Of a DNA stretch of 49,885 bases, positions 14,466-23,503 are shown in pieces. The notes beneath the pieces were generated by a model. That model saw only the letters and a list, made by a program, of their open reading frames with translations. It made no database searches and was not told the DNA's origin. The position numbers and the translations under genes are program-made. The DNA is from JAVBNW01 sp031551255 (GTDB lineage: Bacteria > Bacillota > Clostridia > Christensenellales > UBA1750): assembly GCA_031551255.1 (NCBI GenBank), contig JAVBNW010000006.1, positions 1-49,885 on the forward strand, read 5' to 3'. Numbering within the stretch: position 1 is the first letter of the stretch; every line of letters begins with the position of its first letter.

Positions 14466-17465
14466 GTGCCGCGCGAAACGATGGAAATCATGCGCGCTCC
14501 CCTGATCGACGCGCGCGACGCGGACGCCATCGCCCGGGAGATCGCCGAGCGCAGCCGCGTCTATACGCCCGCGTGGCGATTTGACGCTGAAAACCCGGAT
14601 GTGGGCAGCGTGCTGGCGCTGATCTTCGCACAGATGTTTTCGGAGACTGTCGACCGCTTCAACGGCGTTTTAGAACACAACTTTTTGCATTTTCTCGGCG
14701 CTTTGGGCGGAAAGCTTAGGCCCGCGCTGCCCGCGCAGGGCTATGTACAGTTTTCCCTTGCGCCGCTGTCGCCCCAGGGGGCCCTGGTTGGGCGCAACGA
14801 AAAGCTCAGCGCGCACGGCGGAGAGATTTCGTTTGAGACCTTAAGCGATGTGTTGGTCACCACCGCGCAGTTGATGGATATTTATGCGGTGAACCCGCGG
14901 CGCGACCTGATCGTGCGCCTGATGGATGCGGCCGAACCCGCGCCGTTTCGCATGTTCGACTTTTCGCAGCCGAATCTGCAAAATCGCGCATTTGCGCTTT
15001 CGCATGGCGAGGCGCTATGGGTGAGCCGCGCCGCCGTGGAGCTTTCCTTTCGGGTTTCTTCGGGAGACCCGGCATCCCGCGCGGCGCTTGAGGCGCTTTG
15101 CGCATGCGCATGGAGCGTGCACACGCCGGATGGGCCTATCGCCCTGCCCGCCCCGGAAGCGATGGAGGGCGGCCTTAGGCTCGATGTAAAGCTCGACGGC
15201 CCCGTGCCCCTGTGCGATTATATGGAATCCCCGGGCCGCTGGCTCATCGCTCAAGCGGGAACAGCCGCGCAACTTAACGCGCTGGCCATCAGCGAGGCGT
15301 CCATCAGAGTTTCCGGTTCGGCAAGGGCGGATGCGGCATTTGCCAATGATCAAGAGCAGAACCTTTCGCAGTTTTTCCCCTTCGGCGAGCAGTTTTCTCC
15401 CTACGACGATTGCCTGATCCAGTGCGACGAGGCGCTCTCCAAGCATGGCGCGCAGGTGGAGATGGCGTTTCATCTGGGCTACGAGCGCGTGCGCATCGAT
15501 GCGATGGGGCCGGAGCAGGACATCGACTGGAAGCTTGTGATGAAGCGTTCGGATGTCAAGCCCGAGGAGGAGTACGATATTACGATCCCCAGCGTGGCGT
15601 GGGAATATTGGAACGGCTTTGGCTGGGCCCGCCTGTTTGCGGATGAGCGCTACGACGCGCTGTTTGACGCGTCGCTTGGTGAAGAGGCGCGCGAGGCTGA
15701 GCTTTCGTTTACCGTGCCCTCGGATATCGCGCCTACGGCATGGGGCTCGCGCAACGGCTACTTCATCCGCGCGCGGGTCAGGCGTGTGAGGAATCAGCTG
15801 CGTACGCGCGGGTGGTACGTATCTCCCACAGTGGAGGATATCCGCGTCAGATACGGTTACCAAGCGCCGGGCGTCAGGCCCGAGATGATCGCCTGCGCGG
15901 GCAATATGTACGGCGAAGCGATGCCCTATGCCCATTGGTTTGACCAAGGGCTGCCGCTTAGGCCGTTTCAGGCATGGCCCGCGGGCCCGCCTTGCGCCTA
16001 TTTACGCTTTGACCGGCCGCCGGTAGGAGCGCCGCTGCGCGTGCTCATCGACCTGAGCGCGGGCGGCAGCGAGCGCGTGCCGCCGCTTCGGTGGGAGTAT
16101 CTCGCCCTTTCATCGGGGCGCGAGCAATGGCTTCCGCTCAATTGTATGGACGGCACGGATTCCCTTCGTAAAACGGGGGTGCTCACGTTTGTGGGCGATC
16201 CGGATTTTGCCTTCCAGGGTATGTTCGGGCAGGAGGGGTACTGGATACGCGTTATCGGCGCGGACGAGGGCTACGACGCGATGCCGACCGAACTTCTTCC
16301 GCTCATACGCGGGCTGCATATGAATTCCGTTGCGGTTATGCAGCGCAATACGCTGGCCGAGCAGGTGTTTTTGATCGATTCCGAGCTGGCGGGCATACGG
16401 CTCGCGCTTAGCGAGGGGAATCTGCTTACCTGCGAGGTGAGGATAGAATCCCTGGCCGTTTTATCGCGAGGGGAGATCGCACTGATGGAAGATGAGCGCA
16501 AGGCGGATGTCGTGCGCGCGCCCGACGGTACGATTTCTCAGGTTTGGGTGCTGTGGGAACCGGTAGAGGACATCTTGCTCTCAACGCCGACTGAGCGCTG
16601 CTACGAGTTTGACCCGATCGCCGGTACGCTCTTGTTTGGGGATGGCCGTCACGGCCGCATACCGCATGCGGGGGCCGAGGTGCGCGTGCTGTGCAGCGTG
16701 GGCGGCGGGGCGAGGGGCAACGTCGCCGCCGGGGAGATCGACGGCATGGATAGGCAAATCGGTTTTATTCAAAGCGTGGGCAACCCGCTGGCGGCGTACG
16801 GTGGTTGCGAGCAGGAAACGGTTGAAGAAGCGGCGCTGCGCACGGTTAGCAATCTAAGGCATCGCGGGCGCGCGGTCGCGGCGGTGGACTACGAAAATTT
16901 GGCGTTGGAAGCCTCTCGCGCCATCCTGCGCGCGGAATGCTATTGCGGCCGGGATGAGCGCGGCCTCGCAGCCCCGGGCGAGGTGACGTTGGTAATTCTG
17001 CAAAGGGATTATCTGGCGGGCAGGCCGTTTTTTGACCAGGTTCGCGAGCAGGTAGCCTCGTATATACGATCCCGCGCGCCCGGCGATCTTGTGGCGACGG
17101 GCAAGCTGCACGTCGTTCAGCCGCAGTTCATCGCACTATGCTGCCGCATTGAGGCGGTGGTGGAACGGTTTGACGACGTCTACACGGTACAGCAGCAGAT
17201 GCGCGAAAGGCTCAGGGAGTATCTCGACCCGGTCACCGGCAACTTTGGCGGGCACGGTTGGAAGGTGGGTGAGCTGCCCAACACTACGCAGATCTACAAC
17301 GCCGTCAAATCCGTCGCAAACATCACAAGGGTTAGGCGCGTGACGATGACGGCCTATGTGGAAGATGCACGCGGTCGGCGCGAGGTCGACCTTGAAAGGC
17401 TCGAACGCGTGCCCTACTGCCTGCCGATGGACGGCGAGCACGACCTTAGAATTCTCGTGCAGTAA
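14466..17465 (+). CDS. Baseplate J/gp6-like wedge protein (Afp11)
   Basis: 999 residues from a GTG just after the gp25 gene. It begins with the Afp11-type N-terminus (AIAREIAERSRVYTPAWRFD) and carries the baseplate J core around residues 710-900: GTLLFGDGRHGRIPHAGAEV, VSNLRHRGRAVAAVDYENLA, PGEVTLVIL. It forms the main wedge of the baseplate with the gp25-like protein and its partner downstream. The length is comparable to CIS homologues. No oddities seen. Confidence 0.88.
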   Translation: MPRETMEIMRAPLIDARDADAIAREIAERSRVYTPAWRFDAENPDVGSVLALIFAQMFSETVDRFNGVLEHNFLHFLGALGGKLRPALPAQGYVQFSLAPLSPQGALVGRNEKLSAHGGEISFETLSDVLVTTAQLMDIYAVNPRRDLIVRLMDAAEPAPFRMFDFSQPNLQNRAFALSHGEALWVSRAAVELSFRVSSGDPASRAALEALCACAWSVHTPDGPIALPAPEAMEGGLRLDVKLDGPVPLCDYMESPGRWLIAQAGTAAQLNALAISEASIRVSGSARADAAFANDQEQNLSQFFPFGEQFSPYDDCLIQCDEALSKHGAQVEMAFHLGYERVRIDAMGPEQDIDWKLVMKRSDVKPEEEYDITIPSVAWEYWNGFGWARLFADERYDALFDASLGEEAREAELSFTVPSDIAPTAWGSRNGYFIRARVRRVRNQLRTRGWYVSPTVEDIRVRYGYQAPGVRPEMIACAGNMYGEAMPYAHWFDQGLPLRPFQAWPAGPPCAYLRFDRPPVGAPLRVLIDLSAGGSERVPPLRWEYLALSSGREQWLPLNCMDGTDSLRKTGVLTFVGDPDFAFQGMFGQEGYWIRVIGADEGYDAMPTELLPLIRGLHMNSVAVMQRNTLAEQVFLIDSELAGIRLALSEGNLLTCEVRIESLAVLSRGEIALMEDERKADVVRAPDGTISQVWVLWEPVEDILLSTPTERCYEFDPIAGTLLFGDGRHGRIPHAGAEVRVLCSVGGGARGNVAAGEIDGMDRQIGFIQSVGNPLAAYGGCEQETVEEAALRTVSNLRHRGRAVAAVDYENLALEASRAILRAECYCGRDERGLAAPGEVTLVILQRDYLAGRPFFDQVREQVASYIRSRAPGDLVATGKLHVVQPQFIALCCRIEAVVERFDDVYTVQQQMRERLREYLDPVTGNFGGHGWKVGELPNTTQIYNAVKSVANITRVRRVTMTAYVEDARGRREVDLERLERVPYCLPMDGEHDLRILVQ

Positions 17466-17477
17466 GGAGGGGATGGA

Positions 17478-19580
17478 ATGCTGCCGATCAAGCCGCTGGA
17501 CGACCAGCTCTTTGGAGACATCGTGCTGCGCGCGCGGCGCATGATACCACGCCTCACTAAGCAGTGGACGGATGAAAACGAACACGACCCCGGCATCACG
17601 CTGCTGGAGCTCCTGGCATATCTCAAGGAGATGCAGCAGTTCCATATGGACAGGGTGCCGGAGGCGAACCTTAGCAAGTTCCTCAAATTGCTCGGAGGGA
17701 CGAGCGCGTCGCCGCGGGATGCGAGAGCCTTCGCATGGGCTCGCGCGTGCCCTGCGCTGCTAAAAGTCCCCGAGGGAACGCCTCTAATGGCAGGCGACAT
17801 TCGCTTTGAAACGCTTTACGCCGAAACGCTGGTGCCCGCCGAGGTGAGCCGCATCGTCACGGCGGCGGGCGGGAAAGTTTCCGTCAGCGAGGAGGTTGCC
17901 GATGTGCACGAGGCCTTCGGCGCAGATCCTCAGGCGGGCGACGAGATGTTCATATGCCTGTCCGGGCCCTTGCCCGCAGGCGAGCGGATGCGCCTTGACG
18001 TGGAGCTCGCCCCCCCCAAGGGGGGAATGCGCAACCCCATCGGCGAAGATTTTGCCCCGCTATCCACGGTTGAATATGCGTACTCTTCCGAGGGAGGGCG
18101 CTGGGAGCCTATGCACATGCAGGAAGATGCGACACACGGCTTTCTTCAATCGGGCATGATCGCGTTTTCGCTGCCCGCCGCCATGGGCGCATGCCGGGGC
18201 GGTATTGTGGATGGGGAGTACGCGCTGCGCTGCCGCCTTGCGCACAGCGAGTTTGACGATGCGCCGCGGCTTATGATGCTAAGGTTGAACATGCTGCCCG
18301 TTTCCCAGCGCAACACCATCGCCCGGTGCGTGGATCTGCTTGCGACGGGAGCGGAGAGCCGAAGCTATTACCTGCCCTATCATCTGGCGCTCGCAGGCTC
18401 GGTGGATGTTCTACTGGGCGACGGACAAGGGTTTCGCCGCATGGAGCGACGGGATGAAGAACATGCGGGCGGCTTTACGGTTGCGCGCAAAGAAGGCCAT
18501 GCCTTGCTTTCGTTCGCAGGCACAGGCGTCCCCGCGAAAGATACGCCTCTTCGTGTGCTTCTCTCGCGCGGCGGCATGGATGCGCTTCTGATCGGCCGCG
18601 GCGACGGCCTGCCGCGCCAGCGCATGCCTCTTAGCGCCGAGGGGATGCTCATGCGCGACGTGCTGCTAATGGAGAGACACAGAAACGGCCTGTATTACGA
18701 CTACGAGCTTGTGGCGGATTTTGACGCCTCCGGCCCGGAAGACAGGCACTTTGTATGGGATGCCTCCGCAGGAGAGGCGGCGTTCGGCGACGGACGCAAC
18801 GGCCGCCCGCCGCGCGGGTTCATCTATGCGGTGAGGCATGTGCGCACGCTGGGGCTGGCGGGCAATGTCAAGGCAGGAGAGATCTGCGCATTCGCACGAG
18901 AAGCGGATATAAGACCTGAAACGGCGCCCAACCTTTATAATCCCGGGCACGCGTTGGGCGGCTCCGATGGCGAGAGTACAGTGGAAGCACTTTCGCGTTT
19001 TCGCGCCGAGCATGCGCATCCTACCTGCGCGGTGACGCTCGCTGATTATGAGCATATCGCCAAGGAGACGCCTGGGCTTGTGATCAAGCGGGTAAGCGCA
19101 TTGGCGTCGCCCCCGCCCGGGCAAGCGGAAATCGAAGGGCTTAATGCGGTGACGGTGATTATCGAACCGGGGGGCGATGCGCCAAGGCGTTCTCTTTCCT
19201 CCGCACAAAGGGCCAACGTGCTCAGGCACCTAAACCGTTACCGACTGGTGACCACCGCCGTATATGCGATCGCGCCCGAGTATGTGACGCTTACCGTGCA
19301 CTGCGATGTGCGGGCGCACGCGCGTACGCTCCACCCGGAAAGCATCGTGCTGCGCGCGCTCGAGGAATACTTTTCCGGGGAATGGCCCTTTGGTAAGAGC
19401 GTCAGATACGCGGATCTGTACGGATTGCTCGATACGCTCGAGTGCATAAGCCAGGTTAGGGCCTTGGCGATCGATGCGCAGGGCAGGGGGGTAACGGTCA
19501 ACGCGGCGGGAGATGTTCTGCTTCCACCGCAAGGCCTGGTCGTTTTGGGCGAATGTATATGCAGGGTAGCCGCGCGCTGA
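17478..19580 (+). CDS. Second baseplate assembly protein, J-like (Afp12-type)
   Basis: 700 residues; ATG with AAGGAGGGGATGG upstream. The N-terminus (RMIPRLTKQWTDENEHDPGI, then TLLELLAYLKEMQQF) is the hallmark of putative baseplate assembly proteins of CIS/phage tails. A J-like core lies around residues 435-600 (AAFGDGRNGRPPRGFIYAV, AVTLADYEHIAKETPG). It partners with the Afp11-like protein in the baseplate wedge. A run of seven C residues at 18010-18016 is in frame and does not break the gene. Confidence 0.87.
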   Translation: MLPIKPLDDQLFGDIVLRARRMIPRLTKQWTDENEHDPGITLLELLAYLKEMQQFHMDRVPEANLSKFLKLLGGTSASPRDARAFAWARACPALLKVPEGTPLMAGDIRFETLYAETLVPAEVSRIVTAAGGKVSVSEEVADVHEAFGADPQAGDEMFICLSGPLPAGERMRLDVELAPPKGGMRNPIGEDFAPLSTVEYAYSSEGGRWEPMHMQEDATHGFLQSGMIAFSLPAAMGACRGGIVDGEYALRCRLAHSEFDDAPRLMMLRLNMLPVSQRNTIARCVDLLATGAESRSYYLPYHLALAGSVDVLLGDGQGFRRMERRDEEHAGGFTVARKEGHALLSFAGTGVPAKDTPLRVLLSRGGMDALLIGRGDGLPRQRMPLSAEGMLMRDVLLMERHRNGLYYDYELVADFDASGPEDRHFVWDASAGEAAFGDGRNGRPPRGFIYAVRHVRTLGLAGNVKAGEICAFAREADIRPETAPNLYNPGHALGGSDGESTVEALSRFRAEHAHPTCAVTLADYEHIAKETPGLVIKRVSALASPPPGQAEIEGLNAVTVIIEPGGDAPRRSLSSAQRANVLRHLNRYRLVTTAVYAIAPEYVTLTVHCDVRAHARTLHPESIVLRALEEYFSGEWPFGKSVRYADLYGLLDTLECISQVRALAIDAQGRGVTVNAAGDVLLPPQGLVVLGECICRVAAR

Positions 19581-19607
19581 TGCGCGGCGCGCAAAGGAGG
19601 GGAAGCA

Positions 19608-20789
19608 TTGCGCGGCGAGGAAAGGCGTTTTTACCTAAGCGGGCCGGGCGACTGGCCGGGCGCGGCGCGAGATAACGTGGAAATACAAGGGAACGGAGCG
19701 CATATCCGCGTGCGCAGCCCGGGCTGCCAGGGATTGATGATCAGCCCGCCGCTCGATTGCTTGGAGGAGGAGACGGTATGGCACCGCCTCCGGGTCGAGG
19801 CGATGCTCCCCGATGGAGCGGGGCTCGAAATCATGGTGTATGCGAGCGACCAACGTCTCATCGAACTTAAAGGAGAGCCCCGGGACGTATACGATTTCCT
19901 GTACGACAGAGACATTTCCGCCTCGGATAAGCTTACGGCTTTCGAACCTTACCGAAAGCTTCGGATGATTACCCCCAAGGACCTTCTCCTTCACGATGTC
20001 AAGGGACGATACCTGTGGCTGGCGATCGTGATGACCGGACAGCAGGACGTATCTCCCAGCGTCGTCTCGGTGGATGCCTCCTTTCCAAGGCAATCGCTTA
20101 CAGATTACCTTCCGGAAGTCTATCAGGCCCAGGATCGCGAAAACGACTTTCTCACGCGCTACCTTGCGCTCTTTGGCGTGGCGATCGACGATATGGAGGA
20201 AAGCATCGACGGCGTGGCCCGCATGCTGGATGCCGAGATTTGCGACGAGCAGCTGCTCAGGTGGCTTAGCGGTTGGCTGGCGGTGGAAAACGTTGCCCTT
20301 TGGGAAAAGGAAAGGCTCAGAGAGTTGATGCGCAGCGCGGCGGCGCTGTATAGGATTCGCGGAACGCCTCGTTCCATCGCCGAAATTGTGCGCATCTATA
20401 CCGGCGAATCCCCCTATGTTGTAGAAACGGCGCACACCCTTATCATGGCGGCGAACGCGAGCCCGCAGGAAGCTATGCTGCTCAGCCGCCTCTATGGCGA
20501 CGATCCGCGCAGCTTCACGGTTCTCGTTACGGAAAAAGGGGTTCCCAACGAGCGTAGCGCACAGGAATTGGCAAGAATCATCGATGCGTTCCGTCCTGCG
20601 CACACGGTCGCCAATCTGGCGGTGCTAAGACCCTATATCTTCTTGGATCAACACTCCTACCTCGGCAAAAACACCTGGCTGTCCTCTACCCGCGAGCTTT
20701 CTCTGGACGGTCATGGAACCCTCCCCTATGTGGCCCTGCTGGGTAAGCAGCAAGAGCAACAACCTGAGAAAGGGTGGCAGGACGGATGA
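19608..20789 (+). CDS. CIS baseplate/tail protein, P2 gpI-like
   Basis: 393 residues from a TTG with AAGGAGGGGAAG upstream. The central region reads DYLPEVYQAQDRENDFLTRY, LRWLSGWLAVENVALW and YRIRGTPRSIAEIVRIYTG, the conserved core of phage tail protein I-like proteins found after the J genes in CIS loci. The preceding 160 residues form a beta-rich domain. It probably connects wedge proteins to outer elements such as fibres. Its stop overlaps the next ATG (ATGA at 20786). Confidence 0.85.
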   Translation: MRGEERRFYLSGPGDWPGAARDNVEIQGNGAHIRVRSPGCQGLMISPPLDCLEEETVWHRLRVEAMLPDGAGLEIMVYASDQRLIELKGEPRDVYDFLYDRDISASDKLTAFEPYRKLRMITPKDLLLHDVKGRYLWLAIVMTGQQDVSPSVVSVDASFPRQSLTDYLPEVYQAQDRENDFLTRYLALFGVAIDDMEESIDGVARMLDAEICDEQLLRWLSGWLAVENVALWEKERLRELMRSAAALYRIRGTPRSIAEIVRIYTGESPYVVETAHTLIMAANASPQEAMLLSRLYGDDPRSFTVLVTEKGVPNERSAQELARIIDAFRPAHTVANLAVLRPYIFLDQHSYLGKNTWLSSTRELSLDGHGTLPYVALLGKQQEQQPEKGWQDG

Positions 20790-22540
20790 AAAACCTGAAG
20801 TACTTCCCCTATGAGCGCAACCGTTATTTCTTCGGCAAGCTGATGACGGTTACGGATTTTGATGCCGAGCAGCGCTATGTGAACGACAAGCGCCGCCTGC
20901 AAAACCGGCTGCTAGCCGGCGTAGGCGTGCTGTGTGGTCTGAACGTTGTGCAGGTGGACGACACCGTAATATCCCTCGAGCCGGGCGTGGCGCTGGATGC
21001 GCTGGGGCGCGAGATCGTCGTGGATGTGCCGATGATCAAAAAGCTTTCCATGATTCCGGGTTTTGACCAGATGCCGGATAACGCCACGCTCTACCTGTGC
21101 ATCGAATACGACGAACAGGAGCGCGAACCGGTGTATTCGGTGGCGGGCGCCGGCATGCAGGGCGAGGGCATCAACCATAACAAGATCGGCGAGGGCTACA
21201 AGCTCAGCCTCACCGATCAGAAGCCCGACCCCGCATTGTTCATGGATGCGCTGCGCAGCCAGACGCTTACGCTCCTTGATCAATTAGGCGTGAGCGCGCG
21301 GTTGATTCTGCCCCGCTTCGCCAGGGCGGGCGGCGAATTCGAGGTAAAGCTTCTCATTGAAAAACATCGCCAGAAGCAGCCGCTCACGCTCGATGCGGAG
21401 CTCGCGCTCACGTGCGCAACGTACGAGAGCGGCTATATGCTAAAGATTTCCTTCGATGAAACGCAGCACATTGCCAAGGATGCATACGAGCTTTCCTATA
21501 CGCTGCGCGCAGCGGATATGAAGGATGCCTTTGCAGGCATCGCCTCGCCTGCCGGCGCCCTTGCCTGCTCGCTGGGGGAGCGCAAGCTCAACCTTGGCGC
21601 CGGAGCGGAGGCGCAGATCGAGCTTTGCCAGGAGGACGAGCCTGAAAGAATCCTTAGCGAGTACGCGCAGCTTGGGTTGGACGATATCGCCTCGGCGCTC
21701 AGCCGCGTGCCGGTGGTGCTCGCGCGTATCGATATCGTAGGCGCGGGCGTCGCCTACGCGATCGACCGCATCCAAACGATGCCCTTTGGGCAATGGGTGA
21801 TCGGCATGCCGCTGCGCTCACTGCTGGAATCGATCGATCGGCAGGATATTCTACGCCTCAAGGAGAGGATGGACAAGCTCGACAGCGGCGGCGTTAAGGG
21901 GGCGGAGCATTCGTCCGCTCCCCCGGATATCGGCGATATCCGCGCAGGGTTTGTCACAATCGATTTGCCGATGAACGCACGGGCCGGCGAGAGATACTAT
22001 TCGCAAGAGCTGATGCATGGCCTGGGCCTTGGGCACGTCTTCATAGGCCTTGGCGTGTGCCGCGCGGGCAACGGCTACCAGCCTACGCTCTTTGGGGATG
22101 CGTCCATCTTCCAAAACAGGCCGGAATATGCAGGCTCTGTGGGGCGGGCCGCGGCGCTTGCTCACCCCGATAGGGGGACGTTTGTGATCGGCGTGGAGCT
22201 TAGGGAAAACGTCGCCGATGCGCAAACAGTTATCGTGCGCTGGTGGGCGATTAGGGATGCATCGCAGCGCGCGCTGGATGTGCAAGGCAGATCCTTTGCG
22301 CTCAGGCCCGACATCGCCTACATCGCCGCCAGGGAGAGCATCGTATTCGAGCCCGTGGCTCTGGGCCTCGCGTCGGCAGATTGCACGTTCGACGTTAAAG
22401 AGGCCGAGGGCGGCGTGATCGAGCCCAGCGGCAAGTACACGGCCCCGAATCAACCGGGCGTGTACGAGGTGATCGCCCGATCCCTCGCGGATTCCACTCT
22501 GAGCGCTTCGGCGTTTGTCGTCGTCAGGGATAAGGAATAA
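20786..22540 (+). CDS. Conserved CIS protein with C-terminal Ig-like domain
   Basis: 584 residues from the ATG at 20786; a GTG four codons earlier is possible, but the ATG overlaps the upstream stop and is coupled. The N-terminus has NRYFFGKLMTVTDFDAEQRY, NDKRRLQNRLLAGVGVLCGL and VSLEPG-like patterns that recur in proteins of CIS loci. The last 70 residues (GVIEPSGKYTAPNQPGVYEV then IARSLADSTLSASAFVVV) form a Big_2-like Ig domain. A role as an outer baseplate or fibre-like component is inferred from position and the Ig-like end. Confidence 0.7.
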   Translation: MKNLKYFPYERNRYFFGKLMTVTDFDAEQRYVNDKRRLQNRLLAGVGVLCGLNVVQVDDTVISLEPGVALDALGREIVVDVPMIKKLSMIPGFDQMPDNATLYLCIEYDEQEREPVYSVAGAGMQGEGINHNKIGEGYKLSLTDQKPDPALFMDALRSQTLTLLDQLGVSARLILPRFARAGGEFEVKLLIEKHRQKQPLTLDAELALTCATYESGYMLKISFDETQHIAKDAYELSYTLRAADMKDAFAGIASPAGALACSLGERKLNLGAGAEAQIELCQEDEPERILSEYAQLGLDDIASALSRVPVVLARIDIVGAGVAYAIDRIQTMPFGQWVIGMPLRSLLESIDRQDILRLKERMDKLDSGGVKGAEHSSAPPDIGDIRAGFVTIDLPMNARAGERYYSQELMHGLGLGHVFIGLGVCRAGNGYQPTLFGDASIFQNRPEYAGSVGRAAALAHPDRGTFVIGVELRENVADAQTVIVRWWAIRDASQRALDVQGRSFALRPDIAYIAARESIVFEPVALGLASADCTFDVKEAEGGVIEPSGKYTAPNQPGVYEVIARSLADSTLSASAFVVVRDKE

Positions 22541-22585
22541 CGCCCGGCCTTCGTCGGCAGTTGAGCGAAAAGGAGGGTTGCGTCG

Positions 22586-23485
22586 ATGGTGATACGCCTG
22601 CCGGGCCGCGCGCTGTTTGTCGTGCGAAGCCTGCCCGCCCCTGAAGACATGGAAACGCTCGTCTGCCGGGACGACGAGCGTCCGGATGGGCGTCTTTACA
22701 CCCTTTTGGTTTACCATAGGCCCGCTGAGGCTTACGACGCGATTTCCATCTTCGTGAAGCTTAGGCAAAGGGGCACCACGCCGGATTTTATCGATTGCTT
22801 CAGCATGGGCTCGCGCTTTTATGCGCTATTTCTATACAGAGAGCCGTCCCCGCTGAAAAAGCAGGTGGACGGTATGGAGCTTCACCTAAGAGAACGCCTC
22901 GAGGCCGCGCACGGCATCTTTCAGCAGATATTGATGCAGGATCTGCCCCATGCCATCCTTATGGAGTGCCTGCGGCCGGAAAACCTGAATTTCGATACGA
23001 CGTTGGCGGTGACGTTTAACTACTTTCTCGGCGGTGCAGCGCGCTACCGCATGATAGGGCTTAAGGACGCCATGGGCTCCGCCGCGGATGTGCTTGAGCA
23101 TACCCTCGGCAAAGACGCCAAGCGGCAGGATACCCGCGAGCGCTCCCTTAACGATATTTGTTTATCCCTCAGGGAGGGCGGTTATGAAAGCTGGAAGGGC
23201 GCCTATGCCGATTTTCTTGGCTGGTATGAGGTGATCAGGGACAATGTCGAGATAGAAAAACAAAAAAAAGAGGGCATGATCGCCAAATTCTGGCGCATCG
23301 TATCCCGCGTGATGGGCTTGCTGAAACCTCTGATCGCCGTGGCGCTTATCGCCGCTTCGGTCGGCTATCTGGTGTATTCCATCATGAACCCTCCGATTCC
23401 TGCGGGGGCGGCCCCTGGGCAGATCCAGGCGGTCGGCGATATTCCGATACCCTCTCCCACCCCCACGGATACGCCCGCGGAATAG
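22586..23485 (+). CDS. Unknown CIS-locus protein with one C-terminal membrane segment
   Basis: 299 residues; AAAGGAGGG precedes the ATG. No family recognised. Residues 1-235 look cytoplasmic and mixed alpha/beta. A basic, helical stretch (EIEKQKKEGMIAKFWRIVSR) leads into a single hydrophobic segment, about 245-267 (LIAVALIAASVGYLVYSIM), and a short Pro-rich tail. By the positive-inside rule the large domain is in the cytoplasm. It is adjacent to the MORN membrane protein, so the two may form a pair, possibly a membrane platform for the particle. Confidence 0.7.
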   Translation: MVIRLPGRALFVVRSLPAPEDMETLVCRDDERPDGRLYTLLVYHRPAEAYDAISIFVKLRQRGTTPDFIDCFSMGSRFYALFLYREPSPLKKQVDGMELHLRERLEAAHGIFQQILMQDLPHAILMECLRPENLNFDTTLAVTFNYFLGGAARYRMIGLKDAMGSAADVLEHTLGKDAKRQDTRERSLNDICLSLREGGYESWKGAYADFLGWYEVIRDNVEIEKQKKEGMIAKFWRIVSRVMGLLKPLIAVALIAASVGYLVYSIMNPPIPAGAAPGQIQAVGDIPIPSPTPTDTPAE

Positions 23486-23503
23486 GCAAAAGGAGCGTTG
23501 CCC